Position numbers and translations under genes: made by a program
Notes under the pieces: model-generated
Databases searched by the model: none
What the model was told of the DNA's origin: nothing
The model's input: only the letters and a program-made list of their open reading frames with translations
Shown: positions 8,050 to 15,333 of the stretch, in pieces
Position numbering within the stretch: the stretch's first letter is position 1
Layout: every line of letters begins with the position of its first letter
From: Acidobacteriaceae bacterium
GTDB taxonomy: Bacteria; Acidobacteriota; Terriglobia; Terriglobales; Acidobacteriaceae
Length of the DNA: 64,000 nucleotides
Direction: 5' to 3'
Assembly (NCBI GenBank): GCA_025462885.1
Contig: JAOAPN010000014.1
Span: 620,001 to 684,000, forward strand

Positions 8050-8883
8050 TTACTTCTCGATGATGGAGTCGGCCTGCTGGGCGTACTCCGCCCAGGAACC
8101 GTCGTAGAGACTGATCTGGGTGGCCCCGGCGATTTCGAGGCCGAGGGCGATGACGGCGGCGGTGACTCCCGAGCCACAAGTGGTGGTGATGGGCTGCTGC
8201 AGATCAACGTGTTTGGCGGCGAAGAGGTCGCGGATCTCTGCGGCGGTCTTGAGGTGGCCGTTCTCGACGAGCTCGGTGAAGGGAACGCTGGTGGCTCCGG
8301 GCATGTGGCCGGAGCTAAGGCCGGCCCGGGGTTCGGGGGCTGTGCCGGTGAAGCGGCCTGCGGAACGGGCGTCGAGAATCTGCTGGTGGTTCGCGATGGA
8401 CTGCTTGAGCTGCGGGAGGCTCTGGACGGCGGACGGGTCCAGTTTCGCTGGGAAGGTGGCGGGGGTGCGCTCTACAGGGCCGGACCCGATGGGTAGTCCT
8501 GCTGCTGTCCATGCCTGAAGGTCTCCGTCGAGCAGGTAGACGTTTTCGGCTCCGAAGGTGCGGAGCATCCAGCGGGCGCGGGGGGCGGAGAAGACGCCCT
8601 GCTGCTCATAGATGACGATGGTGCTGGTGTCGGAGATGCCGAGGGTAGACATGCTTTGGGCGAAGGCCTCAGGGGTGGGGAGCATGTGCGGGTAGGGAGA
8701 AGCGTGGTCGGAGAGGGCGTCGATGTCGAAGAAGACGGCTCCGGGAAGGTGCTGCGCGAGGTAGCGGGCGCGGGTGTCGACGGGAGGCGTGACGCCGACG
8801 GGAGGGAGGGTAGCGTCGAGGATGACGGTGTTGGGATCGTCGATACGGGCGGCCAGCCATTCGGGAGTGACGAAGGGATTCAT
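8050..8883 (-). CDS. sseA: Thiosulfate/3-mercaptopyruvate sulfurtransferase (two rhodanese domains)
   Basis: The 277-residue protein has the classic tandem rhodanese layout: an inactive N-terminal domain (residues 1-130) and a catalytic C-terminal domain (about 150-275). The active loop is CGSGVTA with Cys236, the form typical of 3-mercaptopyruvate sulfurtransferases rather than the CRxGxR of thiosulfate rhodaneses. Other family marks are the DARSAGRFTGTAPEPRAG and SGHMPGATSVPF segments. It moves sulfane sulfur from a thiol donor to cyanide, thiols or proteins in the cytoplasm; no signal peptide is present. It stands alone but lies close to the sulfite-reduction cluster. Family assignment is strong; the true donor is inferred from the loop. 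Confidence 0.93.
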   Translation of the reverse strand: MNPFVTPEWLAARIDDPNTVILDATLPPVGVTPPVDTRARYLAQHLPGAVFFDIDALSDHASPYPHMLPTPEAFAQSMSTLGISDTSTIVIYEQQGVFSAPRARWMLRTFGAENVYLLDGDLQAWTAAGLPIGSGPVERTPATFPAKLDPSAVQSLPQLKQSIANHQQILDARSAGRFTGTAPEPRAGLSSGHMPGATSVPFTELVENGHLKTAAEIRDLFAAKHVDLQQPITTTCGSGVTAAVIALGLEIAGATQISLYDGSWAEYAQQADSIIEK

Positions 8884-9017
8884 GGTGACTAGATTACTGC
8901 GTTTGCGGGTGTACGAATTGCTGGTGCATGAGCGGCCGGGTATTCTCGTGTGCTTCGGGAATGAAGTGATCGATCCTGCAAGGTATGGGCCGCCATCACG
9001 GCTATGTGATATTCGGG

Positions 9018-9052
9018 CAAAAAGAAACGGCAGCCAGATGTTCTGGCTGCCG
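9018..9052 (-). terminator. Rho-independent terminator of the Gly-rich protein gene
   Basis: A perfect ten-pair stem (CGGCAGCCAG/CTGGCTGCCG, five-base loop) is followed on the minus strand by TTTCTTTTT, 30 bases downstream of the stop at 9082. Confidence 0.85.
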
Positions 9053-9081
9053 ATGTTTTGTTGAATTATTGAGGGTAGCGT

Positions 9082-9603
9082 TTAGCGGTGTCCGCCGCCG
9101 CCACCGTGGGATCCGCCACCGCCACCGCGCGAACCACCGCCGCCGTGAAATCCGCCGCCACCACCGCCCGAGAATCCGCGACCGCCACCGCCCTGGTAGC
9201 CACCACCGCCACGATATCCTCCACCGCCGAAGCCTCCGCGGTTGGTGTAGCCACGGTATCCGCCATAGCCATAGCCGGGACGGGCGTAGGAGTAGCCAGA
9301 GCGTCCGTAGTAGCCGCCACGGTAGCCATAGCCGTAACCGCGGCCATAGCCGTAACCGCCACGGAGCCAGGGGCCGGCGCCGATGAAGATTCCGCCGTTG
9401 AACCACTCCGAGCCGTAGTAACCGTAGGGAGCGCAAGAGTAGGGGGCTACGTCATAGTATCCGTAGGAACAGACCGGAGGACCGTAAGCGGGGGCGTACA
9501 CAGGGCCGCCGATGCCGATGCCTACGGAGACCTGGGCGTTCGCTACGACTGCTGCGGGGATTGCTAAAAGGGAGAGAAGAGCGAGATTTCTTAGGAAACG
9601 CAT
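9082..9603 (-). CDS. Exported Gly/Tyr/Arg-rich low-complexity protein
   Basis: The 173-residue protein opens with a signal peptide (MRFLRNLALLSLLAIPAAVV, cleavage near ANA-QV). A short ordered part (residues 25-65) has YAPAYGPPVCSYGYY and three Cys. After residue 80 the chain becomes a low-complexity run of GYG, RGY and GGGG repeats to the end, ending in GHR. Such proteins are often cell-surface or matrix components in Acidobacteria, but no function is established. The ATG has GAGG eight bases upstream and the gene has its own strong terminator, so it is a separate transcription unit. The repeats cause spurious open frames on the other strand. Confidence 0.8.
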   Translation of the reverse strand: MRFLRNLALLSLLAIPAAVVANAQVSVGIGIGGPVYAPAYGPPVCSYGYYDVAPYSCAPYGYYGSEWFNGGIFIGAGPWLRGGYGYGRGYGYGYRGGYYGRSGYSYARPGYGYGGYRGYTNRGGFGGGGYRGGGGYQGGGGRGFSGGGGGGFHGGGGSRGGGGGSHGGGGGHR

Positions 9604-9767
9604 GGTGTGAGCCTCATGTTTATAACTTGCTCCAGATCACGAAGCTTACGGGGCCCCGGGATGCTGCGAGAGTCAGTGCTGATTCGCTTCTGACTCCTGT
9701 ATATATGAACGTTTATTCAGCTTAAAAGTTGCTCCAAGTGATGCTGTAAGGAGGGTATTCTCGTAGG

Positions 9768-10838
9768 ATGCGATTTGTAAATATTCTGAATCCTTTCCGT
9801 GGGAACTGTATGTATCTGTGCGCTTTGTGGATCGCGGCATTCTTGCAAGCCGGCCCGGCCTGGGGGCAGGATGGGATCCAGCGGATCGCGGGGCTGGGAA
9901 GCTGTCCGCTGGGGAGCGGACAGGCGATTTTGGACTGCCGGGTAGGCTACCGAACCTATGGGAAGTTGAACGCGGCGGGCACGAATGTGGTCGTGGTGCC
10001 GAGCTGGCTTAATGGACGGAGCGAGGACTTGGGCTCGCTGTTCGGCGCAGAGAAGGGCAAGAACCGGCTGGTGGATACGGGACGCTTCTTCGGAGTGGCG
10101 TTCGATGCGTTCGGAGATGGAGTTTCGTCGTCGCCCTCGAACAGCAGCCAGCAGCCCGGGCCGGATTTTCCTGTGTTCAACATGGAAGATATGGTGCGGG
10201 CCCAGTATCGGGTGCTGACGGAGGTGCTTGGGGTGAAGAAGGTGCATGCGGCGGTGGGGCTCTCGATGGGTGGGCACCAGGTGTTTGCATGGGCGGTGGT
10301 GTATCCGCAATTCGTGGAACTGGCGGTGCCGATTGTGGGGTCTCCGCAGGCGACGAACTTTGACCGGCTGTCGAAGCAGATTGTGATCGACGCGATTGCA
10401 GCCGACCCTGCTTATATGGGTGGACGCTACAAGGTGGAGCCGCCTTTGAAGCTGGCGAATGAAATTGGCACGATGACGACCGCTACGCCGCAATATCGGA
10501 ACGCGGAGGCACCGCGAGAGAAATATACGGAATGGCTGACGTCGTTGGGATCTCCGCAGCGGCAGGATGCGAACGACCGGGTCTGGCAGGCGAAGGCGAT
10601 CCTCGCGCACGATGTGTTGCACGGAAAGCCGCCGGCGGAGGTCGCCAAGGGTGTTCCCGTGAAGTTCCTGGTAATTGTGGCGGCGGAGGACCGCATGGTG
10701 ACGCCGCAACCGGCGCTCGATTGGGCGGCGGCGGTGGGGGCGGAGACGTATGTCTCACCGGGTGCGTGTGCACACCTGATCATGAACTGCGATGCGGCAG
10801 CGGTAAGTGAGCGGGTGGAGAAGTTTCTAGCGCGGTAA
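9768..10838 (+). CDS. Secreted MetX-like alpha/beta hydrolase
   Basis: The 356-residue protein has the homoserine-O-acetyltransferase type of alpha/beta-hydrolase fold. Marks are the early YRTYGKLN segment, the nucleophile elbow GLSMGG with Ser166, a late AAEDRMVTP loop carrying the acid, and GACAHLIMN carrying the His. Unlike cytoplasmic MetX it has an N-terminal signal peptide (hydrophobic core YLCALWIAAFLQAG, cleavage near AWG-Q), so methionine synthesis is unlikely and an exported esterase or acyltransferase is more probable. The GAED and substrate loops were not checked by alignment. Its 3' end overlaps the convergent cobA-type gene by 12 bases. Confidence 0.85.
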   Translation: MRFVNILNPFRGNCMYLCALWIAAFLQAGPAWGQDGIQRIAGLGSCPLGSGQAILDCRVGYRTYGKLNAAGTNVVVVPSWLNGRSEDLGSLFGAEKGKNRLVDTGRFFGVAFDAFGDGVSSSPSNSSQQPGPDFPVFNMEDMVRAQYRVLTEVLGVKKVHAAVGLSMGGHQVFAWAVVYPQFVELAVPIVGSPQATNFDRLSKQIVIDAIAADPAYMGGRYKVEPPLKLANEIGTMTTATPQYRNAEAPREKYTEWLTSLGSPQRQDANDRVWQAKAILAHDVLHGKPPAEVAKGVPVKFLVIVAAEDRMVTPQPALDWAAAVGAETYVSPGACAHLIMNCDAAAVSERVEKFLAR

Positions 10839-11576
10839 CTGGATAGCGTGGCCGATGAGCAGCAGGACAGGGGCGGGGCCTACCGAGGCTTTGCCCAGGT
10901 GTTCGAGGGTAGTGGCGGTGATGTGCTCGTCGGGGGTGGAGGCCTTGCTGACGGCGACGCACGGAGTCGCGGGTGGGATGCCGGATTCCATGAGGCTGGC
11001 GGCAAGGGTGTTGAAGTCGCGGCCGGGCATGTAGAGGACCAGGGTGGCTTCGTCGGGAAAGACACCGGACCACATCTGCGCCGGGGAGAGCGTGACCTTG
11101 CCTGCGGCATGGTGGGCGGTGGCGAGGATAAGTTTGGAGGCGGCGGCGCGGTCGGTAAGCGGCGTCTGGAGCGATGCGGCGACAGCGAAGGCGGCGGTAA
11201 TGCCGGGAACGATCTCGAAAGGGATGTTGTGTTCGCGCAGGAAGGCGATCTCTTCCCCGGCTCGGCCGAAGACCAGGGGGTCGCCGGATTTGAGACGCAA
11301 CACGGAGCTGTCCTGCCGGGCGTGCTCGAGCATGAGGTCGTGGATTCCGGCCTGGGTGATGCGGGGCTGACCGCAACGCTTGCCCACGGGGATGATGAGG
11401 GCGGTGGGGCTGGCGAGGTCAAGGACGGCGTCGGAGACGAGATCGTCGGGAAGGATAACGTCGCAGGTCTTGAGCAGCTCGGCAGCGCGGAGGGTGAGCA
11501 GGCCGGGGTCGCCGGGGCCAGCGCCTACGAGGTAGACCTTGCCGGGTTGGGCTTCGCTGTTGGAGTCGTTGGTCAT
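10827..11576 (-). CDS. cobA: Uroporphyrinogen-III C-methyltransferase
   Basis: The 249-residue enzyme adds two SAM methyl groups to uroporphyrinogen III to make precorrin-2, the entry to siroheme. It shows the family's ordered motifs: VYLVGAGPGDPGLLTLRA (SAM loop), the VLRLKSGDPLVFGRAGEE block and the VPGITAAFAVAA block. The start is the ATG at 11576; the frame runs further upstream but that part is low-complexity and is the repeat-filled spacer. It lies downstream of the precorrin-2 dehydrogenase on the same strand, so in this organism the CysG functions are split into two proteins. Its product feeds the siroheme of the adjacent sulfite reductase. Confidence 0.93.
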   Translation of the reverse strand: MTNDSNSEAQPGKVYLVGAGPGDPGLLTLRAAELLKTCDVILPDDLVSDAVLDLASPTALIIPVGKRCGQPRITQAGIHDLMLEHARQDSSVLRLKSGDPLVFGRAGEEIAFLREHNIPFEIVPGITAAFAVAASLQTPLTDRAAASKLILATAHHAAGKVTLSPAQMWSGVFPDEATLVLYMPGRDFNTLAASLMESGIPPATPCVAVSKASTPDEHITATTLEHLGKASVGPAPVLLLIGHAIQLPR

Positions 11577-11614
11577 GGGTGTTTTTGGGGCTGGGTGAGG
11601 GAGGGAACCCCACC

Positions 11615-11687
11615 CATGCGATGAGGCCGCATGAATGAGGCACCCGGCTGTCGTTTGGGACGGGCACCCCGGCTGTCGTGTAGGGCG
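11615..11687. repeat. Palindrome plus tandem 24/25-base repeat in the cysG-cobA spacer
   Basis: The 115-base spacer is mostly repeat. CATGCG/CGCATG arms (11615-11633, seven-base loop) form a small hairpin. They are followed by two adjacent copies of a GGCACCC(C)GGCTGTCGT unit at 11639-11662 and 11663-11687. I infer a REP-like genomic repeat. Confidence 0.6.
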
Positions 11688-11691
11688 AACG

Positions 11692-12345
11692 TCACTTGGA
11701 TTCCGTGGGCATGGGGTTGGTCTTGGCGTGTTCGCGGGCGAGCGTGCGGGAGGGGCACTGGTCGAAGCCGCAGACTTCGCGGGTGGCGAGTTGATGGAGG
11801 AGGAGCTTGCGGGACTCGTTGAGCGGCTCCATCTGGGTGACCTCGCGCCGCAGGTTGCCGAGGTCAGTGAGCCAGTCGCCGGTGTCGAGCGGGAGCTGCG
11901 CGTTGATCTCCTTGCGGAGACGCTGGGCCAGGGCGGGGCTGGCTCCGGCGGTCGAGATAGCGATCTGAAGATCGCCACGGCGGACGACGGATGGGAAGTA
12001 GAAGTCGCAGAACGGCGGATCGTCCACGGCGTTGCAGATAATGTCGGCGGCGGTGGCTTCGAGGTAGACGGCGCGATTGACGGTAGGAACGTCGGTGGCG
12101 GTGACGACTAAGAAGTACGGCCGCAGCGTGGTGCTGACGTCGCCAGCGGCGAACTCGCGCTGGTGCCAGGTGATCTCGCCGGAGGCAGCGAGGTCGAGGA
12201 TGCGCGGGCTGGCGTGAGGAGCGATGACGGTAACGTTGCCGTGCGCAGCGCGGAGCGACTCGATCTTGGACTCGGCTAGATTGCCTGCGCCGATGACGAG
12301 GCAGGGGCGGCCGGTGAGTTTGAGGAAGATGGGGAAGAGGTCCAT
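11692..12345 (-). CDS. Precorrin-2 dehydrogenase / sirohydrochlorin ferrochelatase-type protein
   Basis: The 217-residue protein matches the N-terminal module of CysG (Met8/CysG-N). It has the FPIFLKLTGRPCLVIGAGN opening with a G-x-G-x-x-A nucleotide loop, the EITWHQREF segment and the ICNAVDDPPFCDFYFPSVVR block that carries the catalytic Asp in known members. It oxidises precorrin-2 to sirohydrochlorin with NAD and may insert iron. It sits between the sulfite reductase and cobA on one strand, but a hairpin terminator separates it from the reductase. The last 30 residues have two extra Cys and no clear family match. Confidence 0.9.
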   Translation of the reverse strand: MDLFPIFLKLTGRPCLVIGAGNLAESKIESLRAAHGNVTVIAPHASPRILDLAASGEITWHQREFAAGDVSTTLRPYFLVVTATDVPTVNRAVYLEATAADIICNAVDDPPFCDFYFPSVVRRGDLQIAISTAGASPALAQRLRKEINAQLPLDTGDWLTDLGNLRREVTQMEPLNESRKLLLHQLATREVCGFDQCPSRTLAREHAKTNPMPTESK

Positions 12346-12410
12346 GCTGCCTTCGATGATACGACTCGGAACGGATCCGTGGATGGATCAGCTGAGTGCT
12401 GGGAGTAATC

Positions 12411-12446
12411 GTAAAAATACGCGCTGGAAGTTATGTTCCAACGCGC
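12411..12446 (-). terminator. Terminator between sulfite reductase and siroheme genes
   Basis: GCGCTGGAA pairs with TTCCAACGC (one mismatch, six-base loop) and is followed on the minus strand by TATTTTTAC. It lies 24 bases downstream of the reductase stop, suggesting that the reductase can be transcribed on its own. Confidence 0.65.
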
Positions 12447-12469
12447 AGTGTTTTCGTAGGTTGCGAGGC

Positions 12470-14206
12470 TTATTCGCCCGGAGCGAGGCGGCCTGCGCCT
12501 ACGGGTGGGGCGTCCCGCTCTACCGCTGGGATGACGGTTCCGGCGAGCTGGGCGCGGAGGGTTTCGTCATTGGTGCGGCTGAAGTAGGCGCGGAGATCTT
12601 CGCCGGGGGTGCGGGCTTCGAGGTAGCCGTTAAGCAGGCGGGCGATAGCGTCGGGACAGTCGCTCGCCGCCGCACGGTAGCCGATCTGGCGGGCGATGCC
12701 GGCGTATTTGCCGACCGAGCCGCCGACGCAGAAGTAGAAAGCATCGACCAGGGCGCCGTCCTTCTTAATCTTCTTGCCTTCGAGGCCGATGTCCGCAATC
12801 CAGCTCTGGCCGCAGGAGTTCGTGCAACCGGTGATGTGGAGGCGAATCTGCTGGTCGAAGGTGGGCAGGCGGTCTTCGAGTTCGGCGACGAGCCACTTGT
12901 TGAAGGCTTTGGTCTCGGCGATGGCGAGCTTGCAGAACTCGGTGCCGGTGCAGGCGATCGCTCCGCGCCAGAAGGCCGAGGTATCGACGTAGAGGCCGAG
13001 GGAGTTGAGCTCGATGACCAGTGCGGCGGTCTCGCGGTCCGGCACGTTGGGGATGATGAGGTTCTGGCCGATGGTGGCGCGGAGTTGGCCGTTGCCATAT
13101 TTGTCGGCGAGGTCGGCGAGCTTGACGAGCTGCTCCCCGGAGAGACGGCCATTCAGAACGGCTGCACCTACAGCGGAAAGGCCGGGCTGCTTTTGCGGGG
13201 TGATGCCAACGTGATCGCGGTAGACGTCGTCGGGGACGATGTCGGCGGAGACAGGGTTGGGATCGAGCTTGTAGCCGAGCTTGGCTTCGATGGCCTCGAG
13301 CATGGACTCGGCGGTCCAGCCGTGCTTCATGAAGAGGTACTTGATGCGGGCGTGGGTCCGGCTCTCACGGAGGGCGGTCTGCTCTTTGAACACACGGACG
13401 ACGGCGGTGACTACGTCTACGGCCTTGTCCTGGGGTACGAAGGCCGGGATGCGGACGGCGATGTGCGGCTCGGTGGAGAGGCCGCCGCCGACCCGCATCG
13501 TGTAGCCGATCTCTTCGACGCCGTTGATGGTGCGCTTGATGGCAGTGAGGGCTACGTCGTTGATTTCAGGGTAAGAGCACCAGAGGGGGCAGCCGCTGAC
13601 GGTGATCTTGAACTTGCGCGGAAGATTGTAGAACTCGGGGTTCGCGGTGAGCAGGTGGGCGATCTCGACGGCGAGCGGGCTGGCGTCAAGAAGTTCGTGC
13701 TGATCGCTCCCGGCGAGAGGGCAGCCGGTGACGTTGCGAACGACGTCGCCGCAGGCTCCCTTGGGGGAGAGCCCGATCTCGGTGAGGGCGTCGACTACTT
13801 CGACCAGCGAGCTGATGGTGAGCCAGTGGAGCTGAATGTTCTGACGGGTGGTGATGTCGGCGAGGTTCTGGGCGTGCTTTTTGGTGAGTTCGCCGATCAC
13901 CCGCGTCTGGTGCGAGGTCAACATGCCGTTGGGCATACCGATGCGCATCATGAAGTACTCGGAGGCTTTACCTTCGCCAGCGGTTCCGCCGGTGACGCCC
14001 AGGCCGTCGCCCTGGGTATAGACACCCCACCACTTGAAGTAGAGATTGCTCCAGTCCGGGGCTACGGTGTCACGTCCGCCTTTCGCGTATTCGCGGACCT
14101 CGTCCCATGCCTCCCAAGGGTTCTTAGCGAGCTTCAGGCGCTCGGACTTCTGGGCTTTTGTCTCTTTGGGTGCTGGGGTCGAAGGCGTTGTGGCGACGTC
14201 GGACAT
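12470..14206 (-). CDS. Ferredoxin-type sulfite (or nitrite) reductase, siroheme/4Fe-4S
   Basis: The 578-residue hemoprotein has the two ferredoxin-like repeats of the nitrite/sulfite reductase family (TRQNIQLHWLT and the later GQNLIIPNVPD). The cluster-siroheme ligands are C-x5-C at Cys419 and Cys425, then C-x3-C at Cys461 and Cys465 (GCTNSCGQ). It reduces sulfite to sulfide, or nitrite to ammonia, with six electrons. I prefer sulfite because siroheme genes follow and a Cys-rich leader peptide precedes it. The start ATG at 14206 has AAAGGA about nine bases upstream. The frame continues 23 codons upstream but into the leader hairpin. Sulfite versus nitrite cannot be settled by eye. Confidence 0.93.
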   Translation of the reverse strand: MSDVATTPSTPAPKETKAQKSERLKLAKNPWEAWDEVREYAKGGRDTVAPDWSNLYFKWWGVYTQGDGLGVTGGTAGEGKASEYFMMRIGMPNGMLTSHQTRVIGELTKKHAQNLADITTRQNIQLHWLTISSLVEVVDALTEIGLSPKGACGDVVRNVTGCPLAGSDQHELLDASPLAVEIAHLLTANPEFYNLPRKFKITVSGCPLWCSYPEINDVALTAIKRTINGVEEIGYTMRVGGGLSTEPHIAVRIPAFVPQDKAVDVVTAVVRVFKEQTALRESRTHARIKYLFMKHGWTAESMLEAIEAKLGYKLDPNPVSADIVPDDVYRDHVGITPQKQPGLSAVGAAVLNGRLSGEQLVKLADLADKYGNGQLRATIGQNLIIPNVPDRETAALVIELNSLGLYVDTSAFWRGAIACTGTEFCKLAIAETKAFNKWLVAELEDRLPTFDQQIRLHITGCTNSCGQSWIADIGLEGKKIKKDGALVDAFYFCVGGSVGKYAGIARQIGYRAAASDCPDAIARLLNGYLEARTPGEDLRAYFSRTNDETLRAQLAGTVIPAVERDAPPVGAGRLAPGE

Positions 14207-14245
14207 GGTAGGTGGTAATCCTTTAGATAGTGCAGATATAGGAAA

Positions 14246-14264
14246 GCCCACGGAGTGCGTGGGC
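14246..14264 (-). promoter_or_regulatory. Leader hairpin, possible attenuator stem
   Basis: A perfect seven-pair stem (GCCCACG/CGTGGGC, five-base loop) lies 40 bases before the reductase start and is followed by TTTCC on the minus strand. A second candidate stop signal is the TTTTTCC run at 14281-14287, next to a short GGCC/GGCC stem that overlaps the end of the Cys-rich leader frame. Confidence 0.45.
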
Positions 14265-14296
14265 GCGGACTGCATTTGCTGGAAAAACTCTAGGCC

Positions 14297-14377
14297 CTAT
14301 TCGGCCATCGAAGCGGAGCAAAAGCAACGGCGCACGGCATCGCGACAACAGGTGCGACAGCTACCGAGACGCGGCAT
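14297..14377 (-). CDS. Cys-rich leader peptide upstream of sulfite reductase
   Basis: A 26-codon frame starting with ATG at 14377 and ending with TAG encodes MPRLGSCRTCCRDAVRRCFC followed by SASMAE. Five codons are Cys, including one tandem pair, which is far above chance. It lies in the leader of the sulfite reductase and is followed by U-runs and a hairpin. This is the arrangement expected if ribosome stalling on Cys codons sets transcription of sulfur assimilation. Cys-rich leader peptides in front of sulfur genes are known from actinobacteria; I infer the same logic here. The ribosome-binding site is weak (GAG nine bases upstream), so translation is not proven. Confidence 0.6.
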   Translation of the reverse strand: MPRLGSCRTCCRDAVRRCFCSASMAE

Positions 14378-14435
14378 TTGAACAACTCGCATTGCTTAAA
14401 GGGTACTTGGGGCAGAAGGATGCGTCAAGGATCGG

Positions 14436-15110
14436 TCAGTCGGCTTCGGCGAGGGAGAATTTGTGGCGCACGTCGGACCCTCGGACCCAGAAGATCACGT
14501 CTTCCGCGATGTTGGTAGCGTGGTCGGCTGCGCGCTCCAGGTTACGGGAGACGATGATGGCGTTGAGAGCCTGGCTGCTGAAGGTCGGATGCTGCTGCAT
14601 CACCCCGACCAACTCGGCCTGGACGGCGCGGTTCATCTCGTCGATCTCGTCGTCCATCTTGAGGACGGTCTCGGCAAGTTTGGCGTCGGCTTCGAGCAGC
14701 GCCTGAATGGCGGTGCGGATCATCATGCCGGCGTTTTCACCCATTTCAGGGATATCGACTGGCAAGGAGATTCCGGGCAGATCGTGGTTGGCCTTGGCGC
14801 GCTGGGCGATGTTGGAGGCCTGGTCGCCGATGCGCTCGAGGTCACCGTTGATCTTGATGACGGAGAGGATGAAGCGCAGATCGATGGCCATCGGCTGCTC
14901 TTTGGCGAGGAGGTCGTAGGCCATATCGTCGACCGAGGTCTCAGCAGCATTGATGGCGGCTTCGATCTCTAAGACGTGCTCGCACAGTCCCATATCGGAG
15001 TTGAGATAGGCTTCCAGCGAGAGGGCGAGGGATTGCTGCGAGAGGGCCGCCATGGCCAGAAGTTTGTCTTTAAGGGCTACAAGTTGCTGCTGAAAGTTGA
15101 TGCGGGGCAT
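14436..15110 (-). CDS. phoU: Phosphate signalling complex protein PhoU
   Basis: The 224-residue protein is all helical with the two three-helix PhoU repeats. Metal-cluster signatures appear as DLERIGDQASNIAQRA in the first repeat and NLERAADHATNIAEDV in the second. PhoU connects the Pst phosphate importer to the PhoR kinase and shuts the regulon down when phosphate is plentiful. Here no pst or phoBR gene is beside it, so it is either an orphan or its partners lie elsewhere. The ATG has GAGGGA eight bases upstream. The family assignment is certain. Confidence 0.96.
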   Translation of the reverse strand: MPRINFQQQLVALKDKLLAMAALSQQSLALSLEAYLNSDMGLCEHVLEIEAAINAAETSVDDMAYDLLAKEQPMAIDLRFILSVIKINGDLERIGDQASNIAQRAKANHDLPGISLPVDIPEMGENAGMMIRTAIQALLEADAKLAETVLKMDDEIDEMNRAVQAELVGVMQQHPTFSSQALNAIIVSRNLERAADHATNIAEDVIFWVRGSDVRHKFSLAEAD

Positions 15111-15333
15111 GGGGAGAATCCCTCGTGTTAAATGATTTCTCTATTGTGACGCAGCGATGAAGACGGAGTGATGAATATTCGGGGCAGGGGTTAGGAGACA
15201 GGTACATCTTCTGTTGCACGACGGTTGGAAGGAGTTGTACTGGCTTTGATCCAGCTCGCGGACTAACGCTTTGCGTTGTGTGGTTTACAGCAATCCAAAG
15301 CGAGCCCCTCAAGCTACATAAGTCCTGAGTCGC

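Noticed and set aside
10827..11978. Long N-terminal extension of the uroporphyrinogen methyltransferase
   Set aside because: The first 134 codons are Ser/Pro/Arg low-complexity, overlap the neighbour gene antiphase and include the repeat spacer; the family domain starts at the ATG at 11576.
12224..14218. A 664-codon open frame on the plus strand
   Set aside because: It is antisense to the sulfite reductase, is Gly/Asp/Val-rich without family motifs, and arises from GC-rich third positions of the true gene.
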